Translations under genes and position numbers: made by a program
Notes under the pieces: generated by a model
What the model was told of the DNA's origin: nothing
Seen by the model: the letters and a program-made list of their open reading frames with translations, nothing else
The model's database searches: none
Source of the DNA: Anisodus tanguticus
Taxonomy: Eukaryota > Streptophyta > Magnoliopsida > Solanales > Solanaceae
Assembly: GCA_034509755.1 (NCBI GenBank)
Contig: CM067557.1
Span: 18,026,001-18,090,000 of the forward strand
Direction of reading: 5' to 3'
Length of the DNA stretch: 64,000 nucleotides
Shown here: positions 31,031 through 42,990 of the stretch, one piece after another
Position numbering within the stretch: position 1 is the first letter of the stretch
Layout: every line of letters starts with the position of its first letter

Positions 31031-31540
31031 TGGGTCTGGCAGGCTATTACATATGATTCATAGAAGGTTTCTCCTCCATCTCAACTCTATTGACCAGATT
31101 GACTCAGAGAAAGTCAAATTTCAGTGGTCAGATGTCTGTGAGCATAGATTCGAAGAAATGAAAACGAGACTAATTTCTTCTCTATTGTTAATATTGCCAG
31201 AGGGAACCAAAGGGTTCGTTGTGTATTATGAAGAATTAGGCATTGATCTTGGGTGTGTTTTAGTGCAGCATGGAAAGGTTATAACTTAGGGTATGATTCG
31301 AATTGATAAAATATTATGATATAGATGTTCTCTACCATTTAGGGAAAGTGAACGTGGTAGCCAATGCTCTTAGTCGGCGGTCCATGGGAAGTTTAGCTCA
31401 TATTGGAGAAGATAAGAGAACTATGACGAAGGAGATCCATCTACTAGACAACCTAGGAGTTCGACTCGTGGACTCCGAGGATGGTGTTGTTGTTGTTCAA
31501 AACAAGTCCAAATCCTTCTTAGTAGCCGAATTGAAAAGGA
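31031..31540 (+). pseudogene. P1 RNase H
   Basis: V-K-F-Q-W-S-D and G-F-V-V-Y-Y-E at 31100-31235 mark the connection and the start of RNase H; the usual Y-C-D-A-S has become Y-Y-E. A large part is missing: after G-K-V-I-T at 31288 the sequence jumps to Y-D-I-D-V-L-Y-H-L-G-K-V-N-V-V-A-N-A-L-S-R near 31310. Roughly 80 codons present in M1 and P2 are therefore deleted. Confidence 0.82.
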
Positions 31541-32460
31541 AGTAGTTTAGTGATCCCTACTTGTTGTAGCTGAATGAAGGGATTCACAAGAATAAGACAA
31601 TGACTTTTGAACAAGGGGGAGATGACGGTACTTTGAGGTACTGAGGCACGTTATGTGTTCCAGATGTGGACGGACTCAGAGAGTGAATCATGGCAGAAAC
31701 GCATAATTCCAGGTATTTTATTCACCCAGGTTCTACCAAGATGTATCATCATCTTAAGGAAATTTATTGGCGGAACGATATGAAAAGGAATGTGGAAATT
31801 TTGTAGCCAAGTGTTTGAATTGTCAACAGGTGAAGGCCAAGCACTAGAGGCCTGGTGGATTGGCTTAGAATATTGATAACCCTGTTTAGAAATGGGAGAT
31901 CATAAATATAGACTTCATAACAGGTCTACCTCGCTCATCCCGAAGGCATGATCCGATTTGGGTGATAGTGGATCAACTTATAAATCAATCCACTTCTTGC
32001 CAGTCAAGACTACAGATTCAACAGAGGATTATGTGAAATTGTATATCCGAGAAATTATCAAGCTTTATGGGACCCCAATGTCAATTATTTCAGATCGTGG
32101 TACTCAGTTCACAACACACTTTTAGAGGTCCTTCCAGAAAAGATATGGTACCAAGGTAAACCTTAACACAACTTTTCATCCTCAGACACACGGCCAGACA
32201 GAGCATACTATTCACACTCTTGAGGATATGTTGAGGGCATGTGTTCTAAATTTGAAAGGTAAGATGATCATTTGCCTCTCACTGAATTTGCTTATAATAG
32301 CAGTTACTATGCTAGTATCCAGATGGCACCGTTCGAAGCCATGTATAGGAGAAGTTATAGGTCGCTAATTGGTTGGTTTGAAGTTTGTGTGGCAGAATTG
32401 TTAGGATCAGACTTGGTCCAACAGGCTATGGAGAAAGTTAAGTTGATTTAGGAGCGTTTG
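31541..32460 (+). pseudogene. P1 integrase
   Basis: Broken frames show the zinc domain (H-N-S-R-Y-F-I-H-P-G-S-T-K-M-Y), W-E-I-I-N-I-D-F and D-R-G-T-Q-F-T at 32095, where the catalytic aspartate is kept. Next come the H-P-Q-T-H-G-Q-T-E region and M-Y-R-R-S-Y-R-S-L-I-G-W. Many TAG/TAA codons interrupt it. Confidence 0.88.
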
Positions 32461-32920
32461 AAAATAACTCAGAGGTGGCAGAAGTCCTATTCGGATGTGA
32501 GTCATAGATATTTAGAGTTTCAAGCTGATGATTGGGGTTTTCTGAAAGTTTCACCTTCGAAAGGTGTCATGAGGTTTGGAAAGAAAGAGAATCTCAGTCC
32601 CAGATATATCAGATACAGGATTTTGAGGAGAGTTGTCCTAATGGCTTATGAACTTAAATTGCCACAAGATTTAGTTACTGTTCATCTTGTATTTCTTTTA
32701 TCCATATTAAGAAAGTGTGTGGGAGATCCATCGTTAATCGTCCCTACTGATTCCATTGCAGTTAAGGATGGTTTGACCTATGAGGAGATCCCAGTTGCTA
32801 TTTTGGATCGTCAGATTCGAAGGTTGAGAACTAAGAAAGTTGCCTCAGTGAAAATATTATGGAGAAGTAAGAATTTCAGGAGGCTACATGGGAAGCCGAA
32901 GAAGACATGAAGTCCAGGTA
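32461..32920 (+). pseudogene. P1 integrase C-terminus and chromodomain
   Basis: The open frame 32458-32910 holds G-V-M-R-F-G-K-K-E-N-L-S-P-R-Y-I, the GPF/Y-like module. The chromodomain-type end L-T-Y-E-E-I-P-V-A-I-L-D-R-Q-I-R-R-L-R follows. This identifies the element as a chromovirus. Confidence 0.88.
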
Positions 32921-33121
32921 TCCACACTTGTTCGAGGAGCAATAAAAAAAGATCAAGGTAAATTCCTTCAGTATTCCTGTCATATCCTTATGTTCATGCT
33001 TTCGTGTAATCATGTCCGTCATGTTTCCATGTTTCATTCCATGTTGGTTCACATTCATGTAAGCATGCTATGTTCAGTTTTGTTCCTAACCATGGCCCAT
33101 CATTCGAGGACGAATGATCCC

Positions 33122-33131
33122 AAGGGGGAGA
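33122..33131 (+). promoter_or_regulatory. P1 polypurine tract
   Basis: AAGGGGGAGA lies 3 bases before the 3' LTR start and follows the common ATTCGAGGACGAATG phrase of this clade. Confidence 0.85.
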
Positions 33132-33134
33132 TAT

Positions 33135-34822
33135 TGTAACATCTCGTACCTCCAAACTAAGCCATGTCCATAATTCAAGGGTTTAGAAAACCAAAACGGG
33201 GAGTTTAAAGTTGAAAACAAGTTTTAGTTCAACATAATACCTTTTACACCAGGATTGACAGATCGTAAAATATTTTACGGACCGTCAAAAGGAACCGTTG
33301 ATTCTATTTTTGGAATTGATGGTGTACAATATATTTGATGGATGGTAGAAGATTATACACCCCATCATTTTTTACCATCTCAAACCTCTCAAGTTTTGAA
33401 GTCACTAGAAATATATATTTTTATCTGCTTTAAAAATACAGTCCAATTATACGGATCATACAATTATAGGCGGTCCAAACTCAGACCATAAAAATATTGA
33501 TGGACCGTCAATTATGACCATCAAATTCTTCCAACATCAAACAGTATAAATACGAGACTAAGTTCTAAAAATCAGTTTTCACAATCCCCAAGCCCTAGAA
33601 CGAAGGTTCTCTCTTCTCAACTTTCTCCTATATCAAGGTGAGTCTTTATCATGTGAGTTTAAGTGATTCTAACGTAATATCCATTAATTCTAAGTAAAAT
33701 CCATTGTTCTTAACCTAAGGTTTTCAGGATAAACCCAACTTAAAGCTCAAGGTTCAATATTTGGAGTTCTTCTTAAAAGTTTAGATTTTTCAGACACGAC
33801 TAGGAGCAAATAAGGTATGTAGATATTATATCCATGTGTGGAAATATCCATGTTATTCCCCATGCCTCGTTCATCGAGATTAGTTTGAATTGCATCAGAA
33901 TTTAAGATTTTTACCCTAGTTCATGAAAAAGACTAAAACTTGTGATTATAACTTCGTAGTTGTTCATAATTCTCACTTTGGTCATTGTGGACTTAGTAAG
34001 TAATCAACATAGACTTGTGATTGATATTAGTATGTCAGTGTTGTATCTTTCAGCATGATTCTCAGTTCTTATATATATATATATATATTGTTTAATGTTG
34101 AACACATGTAACCCAAGGACGCAATTTATGTATACGTATACTTGGGCCCAAGGCCACATATTTGTGCACATATATTGGGCCTAAGGCCAAAATTATTTAT
34201 TATTTCAATTAAACAGGTGATTCTTCATTTCAATACAAGACGTATTCATATTCTTTACTTCCTTGTTAAGTTATCAGTTTTCAGTTGATTTGGGTTGCTC
34301 TTTCTCGAACATGCCACATCTATGTATTCTTTCAGTTTCTTAGATATAGTACAATTCAAATGTACTAACATCCCGTTTTCATGGGGCCTACACTTCACGG
34401 TGCAGGTGTCGAGTTTCAGGATGATGAATCAGTTAAGTAGGATTGCTTCAGTATCAGCTGCTCGGTGAGCCCCATCTTATTCTGGGTGTCAGTATATTAT
34501 TTCATTATTATACTTTATGGTAGAGGTGTGCCAGGGCCTTGTCCTGGTAGACAGTTTTCATTCGGACTCTTGTCTGTGGTTTCATAGACAAGATTAGCCA
34601 GTATGTCATGTCAATATTTGTTTTTCAGACTTACTATTTTTTCAGATAATTCCGCAATGTTATTTCAGACTATATTTTGAGTATTCAGTTTGCATGTTTT
34701 AAATCATTAATATAGTATGTTTTGATGCCCATATTGATTCATCAGCCATGTGGTTTACTTGGTCACATGCTTTCAGGCATCGAGTGTTGTGTTTCGCCTA
34801 GGCCATGGTTCGGGGTGTTTTA
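33135..34822 (+). repeat. P1 3' LTR
   Basis: It starts TGTAACATCTCG directly after the polypurine tract and ends GGTTCGGGGTGTTTTA, and is 1688 bp long. Its end aligns with the 5' LTR end at 28246. It contains an (AT)n run at 34071-34088. Sequence to the right belongs to an Ogre-type element. Confidence 0.9.
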
Positions 34823-35880
34823 AAAATGAAACTAAATTTGCACCTACTCTTAAAGGTTGATTTACTACCGATGGACACTCCCGATAGCCAAAGTGCCACT
34901 TCACCAATCATCGATTTTGTTAGCAATGAGGAGATTGAGGAGTCATTTAGGGCAAAGATTTGCAAGATTAACGCGAAGATTGATTTAGATCAAGACAAAA
35001 TGAGAGGTTGTTGAAATTTTGGAGTTTGTGGGAAACCTTGTGAAAGAGTCTCCTTAATGGAAACGTCAATACCAAAACCTCTCTGAAGAGGTCAAGAGAA
35101 TGGCCAATGACTAAGTTCCACTGTCAGAGTTTCCTAGAGCATATCCTATGTCGTATGGGGAATCAAGTGTGGTACTTGAGGGAGTCACCCCAACCACCGC
35201 TGAACTGTCAACTACTATGGGATGCCATAAGGGCCTCCCCATACGTCATCTCATATATGGTGGGCGATTTCCCTCAAAGCTCGAAATTCACTTTTCAGAG
35301 TTGTACGATGGGTTGAAAGCCGCCAGAATGGCATATGTTAGCTCCGACGTCCTCTCAACTTATGCATCCATCTTTTCCCACAAGAGGTGCCTATTCCACA
35401 TGAATCATCACAATCACACTATAGACGAGTGCGTGAGCTTCAAAAGGAGGATTAGCAAACTAATTGACAAAAAAGTAATTCATAACCTGTGGGGCCCATG
35501 CTCGTTATTGGTCTACGACCCCATCATGCCTAGTGAAGGAATCACCATGGAAACCAAAATATGGTGTTATGACTTCACTGCGTATGGAGACCCGTACAAA
35601 GACTCTTCTCCATCTTAGCCTACACCGATAAGGTTCGCTCAATCAAATCTATTTGGAAACTCTCTGCCGGTACTTCAAGGGGGAAGATTTTCTTGTACCA
35701 TTTAGGGGCACGTGACATGACATTGAGGAATGTGAAGCCTTTCAATTTGAGCTGGAGCATCTTGTCAACACCGATCAGATCTGGGTTGTGATACACGGAC
35801 ACTTCTAGGAAAGCCGCATAAGGACGACGACACGCCATGGCTTCAAGAAGAAGTCATCTTTTGGGTATTTTAGGAGTCCC
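34823..35880 (+). pseudogene. Ogre/Tat upstream ORF region (ORF1-like) with Cys/His motifs
   Basis: Broken frames precede gag. The clearest (35148-35618) contains F-H-M-N-H-H-N-H-T-I-D-E-C followed by a lysine/isoleucine-rich helix. A second, similar H-D-I-E-E-C motif lies at about 35715-35770 in another frame. Both resemble the H-S-x-x-G-H-x-x-x-D-C end of Tat gag, as seen at 39166-39240 in this element. Ogre elements are known to carry an extra ORF before gag, but I cannot name this one. Its 5' end is cut off by P1. Confidence 0.5.
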
Positions 35881-36411
35881 CCTTTATCTTTAAATCAAAA
35901 TGTTATCCCCTCCCTTTTTTTTTTGAAAAGAAACTACGTCCTACATGACGTCCCGATGAGGGATACATAAGAAGCCCTTATCAGACCTGGTTTGAGAATG
36001 ATTCAGTAGAAGAATCTAGGATTAATTTCTATGTAACCCAAACTACGTAAGGGCCTAATTTCCCGCGGAGGCATATGTAGGCAGTCTACTTAAGACTCGA
36101 CCCCTATATAATATAAATTATAATCTCCCCTATTTATAGAGGAATTTTGGTGCCAAAAATGTCCAAAATGACCAAAATACCACCGGAATGTCAAATTGAT
36201 CAACAATTCGGATCGGTTACATGAGTCTCAGTGCTTTATGTGCAACTTGTATGTGATATCTTGTATTATTATTTCCAACTAACGTACAAACATCATTTGC
36301 CTTTAAGTTATTCTTTTGTTATAGAAGGGTTGATCCACGCTTATCATGCTGACTTACTTTACAAGATCGAAATCCGCAGCAGCATCCCTAGACTAGCAAA
36401 ATTAAGAAAAA
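35881..36411 (+). other. Non-coding spacer before Ogre gag, with two copies of a recurring motif
   Basis: No coding potential was seen. It holds two degenerate copies (35930-35990 and 36041-36102) of a motif that recurs in the 3' untranslated region: GAACTAC, then CCTGATT, then GGATACATA or CATATGTAGGCA, then GACTCG. An AT-rich stretch with TATATAATATAAATT follows at about 36105. Confidence 0.65.
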
Positions 36412-37977
36412 ATGACTAGTACTCCTGAAGATGCTCATAAGAAAGAAGCTTTGGTCATAGAGGATGTTGTACCTCAGGAATTTCATAATGCCTCACATCT
36501 CGAGGATGTGATCAACTTGTTGTTTATAAAGATTGCAGACCTCCAAGAATAAGTCGCGAAGAACGAAGACATCAATGTTGCCCGAGAGGCAGCCGCTGAG
36601 ACAAGAAGGCATCCACCGCCTTTTAAATCAATAAATTCACCCATACCCGAACACTTCCCAACCACTCATACCCATGCTGGTACCTCATACCAAACCCTAC
36701 CACCAATAAATTCCACCTATATAGCCGGGACTTCCCCTATTGTGCCTTCTTATCTGGCACTACCTGCATACGCTGATCCTAGCCTTCACTGAAATACCCT
36801 CACTCATCCAATACCTAGATCCATTGTCACTCATGAAAGCCGCTCAATGCATCCTACTTTATCTTTTCACAGGCTAATCACTCCCATTGACTCCTCACCT
36901 GAGCTTGACAATTATGAAGAAATGTAAAGGGCGTAGAGAGCCGAGTAGGGTAGAAGAGACAAATAAAATGAGCAAAAAATGGTAGACCTACTTGAGAAAT
37001 CCAACCAAAGCACTCGTAAATCAATGGGCCTAAGTTATAATGACTTGTGCATGCACTCGAACCTAGACCTGCCTGAAGGCTTTAAGGTGACAAAGTTTGA
37101 ACTATTTTATGCGACAAGGAATCTCAAGGCTCATCTGAGAGCGTATTGTGACCAACTGGTCAGGATCAAAAGAACCAAACCCTGATAATGAGGTTGTTTA
37201 GCCGAAGTCTCATAACAGAAGCATTATAATGGTTCATGGCTCAAGACATCTTTCACTGGGACTCTTAGGAAGATATGGCAGGGGCCTTCATGGAAAGATT
37301 TTTCTTTACCATGGAAATCGTGCCCGACTACTACTATTTGGAAAAGATTAAACAAAGTAGGTGGAGGGCCGAAGCCGCTCGAGTACATCCTCCAATAAGC
37401 ATGGAAGAACTACTCTCAGTTTTCATCCGATCGCAAGAATTGGATTTGTGACGACCGCATGTTGTCTATGGACGGGAGGCCACTTTCTGAATTGGTAAAG
37501 ATGGGAGAGGTGATAGAAGACCGCCTCAAATCAAGAAAGATCGTCAGCATAGACAACAAAGGTAGCCTGCCATGCGGGGCCATAAGGAAAAAGACGGAGG
37601 ATGTGGCAAATGTCTCCCATACCCCTTGCCCAATGAGTTAAAGGAAAGAAGGATCACATTGTTCCTTTGATATATACCAATCTTCTCCCCCTAGAAACTA
37701 CATACCATCCCCATACAACCATGTGCCGGTATATTATGCACAATCCAATTACCAAAAACCCGCCCCAATCTATCAAGCTCCACAACCAAGTTACCAAACA
37801 CCAATACCCACTTACCAAGCTCCATCACCAAATTGCCAAGTTCCCGCACCCGCTTATCAAGCACCTCAAAATCATTAAAACTACTTAAATCAGCGCCTCC
37901 GACTACATATGACTTATCACGTCCAAGTTTTGAGAAAACGCCTCCCTGGACGTCATTCCACTTCTTGAAACTCAAAT
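36412..37977 (+). pseudogene. Ogre/Tat gag, N-terminal part
   Basis: A likely start ATG at 36412 opens an acidic N-terminus, interrupted by a TAA at 36550. The gag core L-P-E-G-F-K-V-T-K-F-E-L-F and H-L-R-A-Y-C-D-Q-L lies at 37064-37165. After a shift come W-F-M-A-Q-D-I-F-H-W-D-S and E-R-F-F-F-T-M-E-I-V (to 37330), then R-M-L-S-M-D-G-R-P-L near 37455. A tyrosine/proline/glutamine-rich tract (37690-37880) follows. It is interrupted at 37978 by a LINE and resumes at 39081. Confidence 0.88.
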
Positions 37978-39080
37978 CAACAAGAATAACAAGAACAACA
38001 AGAACAACAACAACATACCCAGTGTTATCCCATAAGTGGGGTATGGGGAGGGTAGGGTCTAGGTAGACCTTTCCTCTACCTTGGAAGGTAGAGAGGTTGT
38101 TTCCAATAGACCATCGGCTGAAGAGAAAGCATGTCAAAAAGGAAATAAGGAGAGAAAACTGTAGAAAGAATGACAAAACATTTAGAGAAAGGACAAGGAA
38201 CATCATATAATAATAGAAATCAAAGGACAAGAACTATAACAGAAATACTACGAATGTTAGTAAAAAAGGATACGCGAGGTAATACCATACTACCTACTAA
38301 CCTTTTACCCTAATTTGTGCCCTCCACGCCCTCCTATCTAAGCTTATGTCCTCGGTGAGCTGTAATTGCATCATTTCATGTCGAATTACCTCATCCTAAT
38401 ACTTGTTAGACATACCTCTACCTCTCTTGAAGCCATCCATAGCCAATCTTTCACATATCTACACTGGGGTATCCACACTTCTCCTCTTCAAATGTCCAAA
38501 CCAACTTAGCCTCGTTTTCCGCATCTTGTCCTCCATCGAGGCCAGTCCCACCTTATCACAGATCTATTCATTCCTAATACTATCTCTCCTCGTATGCCCA
38601 AACATCTACCGCAACATCCTCATTTCCACAACTTTTATCTTCTGAATGTGAGTGTTCTTAACTTTCCAAGACTCTGCGCCATACAACATAGTTGGTCTAG
38701 ACACTACTAAGTAGAACTTACCTTTATGTTTCGATGGCACCTTCTTATGACACAAGACTTTAGACGCAAGTCTCTATTTCATCCACCCTGCACCATTACG
38801 ATATGTGACATCTTTTTCAATCTCCCCATTTCCTTAGATAATAGATCCAAGATACTTAAAACTCCCCCTATTCTGGATGACATATGTGTCAAGCCTCACT
38901 TCCACACTCGTTTCAAGCATTACATCACTAAATTTGCACTCTACATATTCAGTCTTGGTTCAGCTCAACCTAAACCCTTTAGACTCTAGGGTTTGCCTCC
39001 GAACCTCAAACTTAGCATTAACTCCGCTATGAGTCTCGTCAATCAAAACTATGTCATCCGCAAATAAAATACACCATGGC
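37978..39080 (-). mobile_element. RTE-type LINE, 5'-truncated
   Basis: The minus strand encodes the end of an RTE-clade reverse transcriptase: W-C-I-L-F-A-D-D-I-V-L-I-D-E at 39035-39075, then R-R-Q-T-L-E-S-K-G-F-R-L-S. A broken C-terminal part runs down to about 38300. The 3' end is the repeat CAACAAGAATAACAAGAACA (plus strand, 37978-38014), a microsatellite-like tail typical of RTE rather than poly-A. The catalytic F-A-D-D box is intact but all upstream sequence is absent. It lies within the Ogre gag. Confidence 0.9.
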
Positions 39081-39330
39081 CAAACGCTACTGGAATCATC
39101 CAAACTGTGCTGCCAAAGCCTGCTAATCTCGAAAGTCACTTCTATAGAGCCGATCAGACTTTTGCCTACAACTCTAGAGGGAATGGACACAGTATAAATG
39201 ATTGTATCAATCTAAAGCACAAGATATATGATCTAATCAATAGACGAGAAATCATATGGGAGAGAGAAAAACCAAATGTAAACACAAATCCTCTCCCAAT
39301 CATGGTGCCAACCATAAACACATGATGAAA
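39081..39330 (+). pseudogene. Ogre/Tat gag, C-terminal part
   Basis: Gag resumes with A-T-G-I-I-Q-T-V-L-P-K-P-A-N at about 39085. It continues to F-A-Y-N-S-R-G-N-G-H-S-I-N-D-C, the degenerate Cys/His motif of Tat gag (the first cysteine is now phenylalanine). About 20-30 codons seen in relatives between the two gag halves are missing at the LINE site. Confidence 0.82.
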
Positions 39331-39791
39331 CGAGAGAAAGATTGAGGTATATGCCAACCATTAACCTAAGAATTTGGTGAGAGCTTAGAATAAACCATCT
39401 CTTCTCTCACTCTATAATAAAGTATTGATACCCACACCAGTTGTCATCCAAGTACCACAAGGAGTAATCCCAGCCTAAAAAAATCATTCGTGGTCCAAGC
39501 GCCACAAAAAGTAGTCCCAGTTCCAAGAAAAGAGTTTGTCATCCAAATGGACATAGCTCAGGGAGTGACAAGATCGGGAATATGTTATACTCCCAAAGAG
39601 TTGGCACAAAGAGCACCCCATAAAGAGGGAAATTGGGGAAGGCCAATCACCGAAGGAGAGACGATGACTTTTAGCGTAGAATGCAGCCAAAGGAATATTC
39701 TATTGTTGAACATTTGAAAAAGATGCTGGCTCAAATATAAGTAATGGCACTGCTCTTAAGTTCATCACAACATCATTAAGCCTTAATAAAA
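39331..39791 (+). pseudogene. Ogre gag-protease linker
   Basis: This is low-conservation sequence with short frames such as 39490-39717, containing V-P-V-P-R-K-E-F-V and I-C-Y-T-P-K-E-L, which resemble the linker seen between gag and protease in nightshade Tat elements. No catalytic motif was seen. Confidence 0.5.
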
Positions 39792-40785
39792 ATGTTGGAT
39801 GAATCCCATGCCCCAGCAAGGACGAGCAGCAAAACATTGGCTGATATGTTAGGTCATATCATCGATGCCCATCAGATTTATTTCACGCCTGATAAATTTC
39901 CGAAAGAAGGGATGGCCCACAACAAGGCTCTCTACATCACTGTTAAGTGTAAAGACAAAGTCATAGCTCGGGTACTTGTCGACAATAGTGCTTGTCTCAA
40001 TATATTCCCTGAATCCACGTTAAAGCAGATGCGTTATGACATAGGGAAAATACGCTAGACACACTAATGTAAGAGCTTTTGATAAAGCATAAAGTGATCC
40101 TATAGGCGAAGTAGACCTCAAAATACAAATGGGGCCCGTCGAGTTCACCATCAAGTTTCAGGTTATGGCCATCAACGCCAATTACAACCTACTATTGGGC
40201 AAGCATTGGATACACATCGCCGGAGCAGTGCCATCATCTCTCCACCAACCACTAAAGTTTGTATGGCAGAATGATGAAATGGTGATTCACAAGGCGGGTA
40301 GCATACCTAACTACCCCAAAAACTCTGTACTAGTGACAGAAGAAATCCCAGAAGACACGGATTTTCACAAGGTGGAACTTATGGGAGCTACCAACCAAGG
40401 GGACGATGAGCAAATCCATATGTCACTGGTTTACAAGATGATTGCTGATACTATGCTTCAGAATGGATTTGAAAGTGGCAAATGTTTGGGTAGAGAGCTC
40501 CAAGGCATCAAGGAGCTGGTGTTAACCTGGCAAATGAGTATCATTTTGGTCTTGGATACATACCAAGCTATGAAGAAGCCGACGATGCTGACTTGAAAAA
40601 GAGAGGTTCTCTAAAATTACGTAATCCTTTTTCGGACCTATACCAGTCATTCCCAATTAGAATGCCCATACACAACGACGGAGATGCAGAAGAAGGTTTA
40701 GGGATGTTGTTCTAAAATGAAGAGTGTGCCATGATATTAGAAGAGTGCTTTGAAGAGCCCACCATCCGCAATGTTGATTCGGGCA
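39792..40785 (+). pseudogene. Ogre/Tat aspartic protease
   Basis: The frame 39792-40058 includes K-D-K-V-I-A-R-V-L-V-D-N-S-A-C-L-N-I-F-P. The active-site D is followed by N-S-A rather than D-N-G/D-T-G, so the glycine is lost. A stop at 40058 is followed by the frame 40129-40596, with L-L-L-G-K-H-W-I-H as the C-terminal lobe. The expected order gag - protease - (intron) - RT holds. Confidence 0.85.
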
Positions 40786-41088
40786 AGTAATTGTCCAACT
40801 GGACCTCTATCCCACTGTTGGCTCCTCGGTAGAGAGAATAATTTTAAATTTGCTTTAAAAAATTGGTGAAAATCTGTTGAGGCCTGAGCATTCACCATTT
40901 GCATCTTTACCTTTTCTATGTAATGTTTGAGAAAATGGAAATGACTCGACATTGATCTGAGTCAGGACCACAGTTTGTACTTTCTTTATCAAAATCAATG
41001 AATGCCTCAGTTTATGCAAAATAGTCTCTTTATTTTACTCAATTTAACATGTTTTTATACACTAACCATGATTTGCCTTGTTTTTCAG
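40786..41088 (+). other. Putative Ogre intron between protease and RT
   Basis: Ogre elements are known to have an intron in this place. Here a non-coding AT-rich stretch of 303 bp begins GTAATT (40786), after CAA, and ends in a polypyrimidine tract with TTGTTTTTCAG (AG at 41087-41088). Coding resemblance stops near the start and resumes past the end. The donor is the less certain of the two sites. Confidence 0.55.
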
Positions 41089-42120
41089 TAATAATAATTA
41101 AACAACTCATAATGTCATTACATTTCGCGAGACGAGTGAGTCAAGTGATACAAATGAAAAATAATATGAGAAGTACGACGAAGAAACCGAGTTTCCAGAG
41201 GATCTCGTCGACGAAGAAGATCAGTATGAGATTAGGCAAAAGCCTAATTTAGACTAAATCAAAGAAATTAACCTCGGGGATAAGGAAACAGTTAAAGAAA
41301 CCCAAATAAGTGAACATTTGGACGCGCCCAGAAAAGAAGAATTGATAAACCTATTAAGGAAATACATCATATTTGCATAGTCATACACGGATATGCCCAG
41401 ACTAAGCACATAGCCCACAAGCTACCCATCAACGAGGGCTTCATCCTAGTCATTTAGAAAATCCGATAATTCAAGCATGATATGAGCATAAGAATAAAAT
41501 ATGAGGTTGAAAAGCAGCTAAAGTCCAGAGTAGTGGAAGTAACTTCATATCCCACATGGTTAGCCAACATTGTTCCCGTACCAAAGAAAGATAGGAAGAT
41601 CCAAATTTGTGTGGATTACATTGATCTCAATCAAACTCATCGATAACTGTGTGAAGCATGATTTATAGTCATTTGTGGATTTCTTCACTGGTTACTATCA
41701 GATTCTAATGAGCTAGGAAGATGCACAGAAATATATTTCATCACTCCATGGGGAGTATACCACTACCGGTAATTTCATTTGGCCTAAACAACACCGGCAC
41801 AACTTACATAAGAGCAATGCCCACCATCTTCCATGACATGATGCACAAAGAGATAGATGTTTATGTGGATGATGTCACAATCAAGTCACGGGAAAGCTCT
41901 GATCATATCATACACCTGTGGAAGTTCTTCGATAGACTCCGCAAGTTCAATCTAAAGTTGAATCCGGCCAAGTGTGCGTTTGGAGTGCCTGTCGAAAAAC
42001 TATTGGAATTCATAGTTAGTTGTAGGGGCATAGAGCTAGATCCTTCAAAAATCAAAGCCATTCGGGAACTATCGACACCAAAGACCAAGAAAGACTCATG
42101 AGTTTTCTGGAAAAGTTGAA
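41089..42120 (+). pseudogene. Ogre/Tat reverse transcriptase
   Basis: The frame 41721-42101 has S-F-G-L-N-N-T-G-T-T-Y, the catalytic Y-V-D-D-V-T-I-K-S and C-A-F-G-V. Y-V-D-D-x-x-x-K-S is typical of the Tat lineage rather than chromoviruses. Upstream, V-P-K-K-D-R-K-I-Q-I-C-V-D-Y at about 41578 is visible, then shifts near 41640 and 41720. The catalytic aspartates remain. Confidence 0.9.
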
Positions 42121-42720
42121 CTACATTAGACGCTTTATAGCGCAATCTACGATAATTGTGGAGCCCATCCTCAATCTATTGAAAAATGATGTACCTACCA
42201 AGTGGACAGATAAGTTCCAGAAAACCTTCGACACTATCAAAAGATATCTCTCCAATCTGCCAATTTTGTTCCCTCCTAGGTCCAGGAGCCCACTGTTGCT
42301 ATGTTTGTCGGTATCGATAATTTGGATGTATATTGGCACAACACAATGAAAATGGGAAGAAAGAGCGAGCAATCTATTATCTCAACAAAAGTTCACCGCT
42401 TGCGAGTCAAGATACACTTTGGTGGAAAAAGGCATGTTATGCTCTGACATGGATCGCACAAAAGTTGAGACACTATCTATCTGTATACACTACCCACCCG
42501 ATCTCTAATATGGATCATTTGAAGTACATCTTCCGCCAGCCCATGCCTATAGGGAAATTGGCCAAGTGGCAAATGCTTCTAAGCGAATTCGATATCACAT
42601 ATATGGTCCAAAAGGCTGTCAAGGAACAAGCATTGGCCGACTTGCTAGTAGAACGTCCAGTCAACATAATGTTTGAACCACTAAGGACGTATTTCTCGGA
42701 CGAGGAAGTGATGATAGTTA
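42098..42720 (+). pseudogene. Ogre/Tat RNase H (first, retroviral/Gypsy type)
   Basis: The frame 42098-42349 carries the RT connection (L-N-Y-I-R-R-F-I-A-Q). 42333-42650 carries A-I-Y-Y-L-N-K-S-S, C-Y-A-L-T-W-I-A-Q-K-L-R-H-Y and D-I-T-Y-M-V-Q-K-A-V-K-E-Q-A-L-A-D-L-L. A frame change lies near 42340 in the region of the first catalytic aspartate. Confidence 0.85.
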
Positions 42721-42990
42721 AAGAATACACAGTCGAAACCTACTCAGGGTGGAGGTTGTTCTTTGATGGTGCAGTCAATTACAAGGGTTCAGGAATCGGA
42801 GCAATTTTGGTCTTAGAAACGGGTCAGCATTACCCAATGGCAGCAAAGCTCAATTTTCAATGTATTAATAACATGGCAGAGTATGAAGCCTGCATTCTAG
42901 TTCTTCGCATGGCCATCGACATGGGTATCCAAGGATTATTGGTGATAAGAGATTTAAATCTACTAATTCACCAGGTTCAAGGAGAATAGG
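42721..42990 (+). pseudogene. Second, archaeal-type RNase H (aRNH)
   Basis: W-R-L-F-F-D-G-A-V-N with G-S-G-I-G-A-I-L, then N-N-M-A-E-Y-E-A-C, is the signature of the additional RNase H that distinguishes Tat/Ogre elements. The first aspartate and the glutamate are kept. The usual G-D-S-x-L-V-I near the end is R-D-L-N-L-L-I, so a later acidic site is altered. It sits in frame after the first RNase H and before integrase. Confidence 0.9.
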
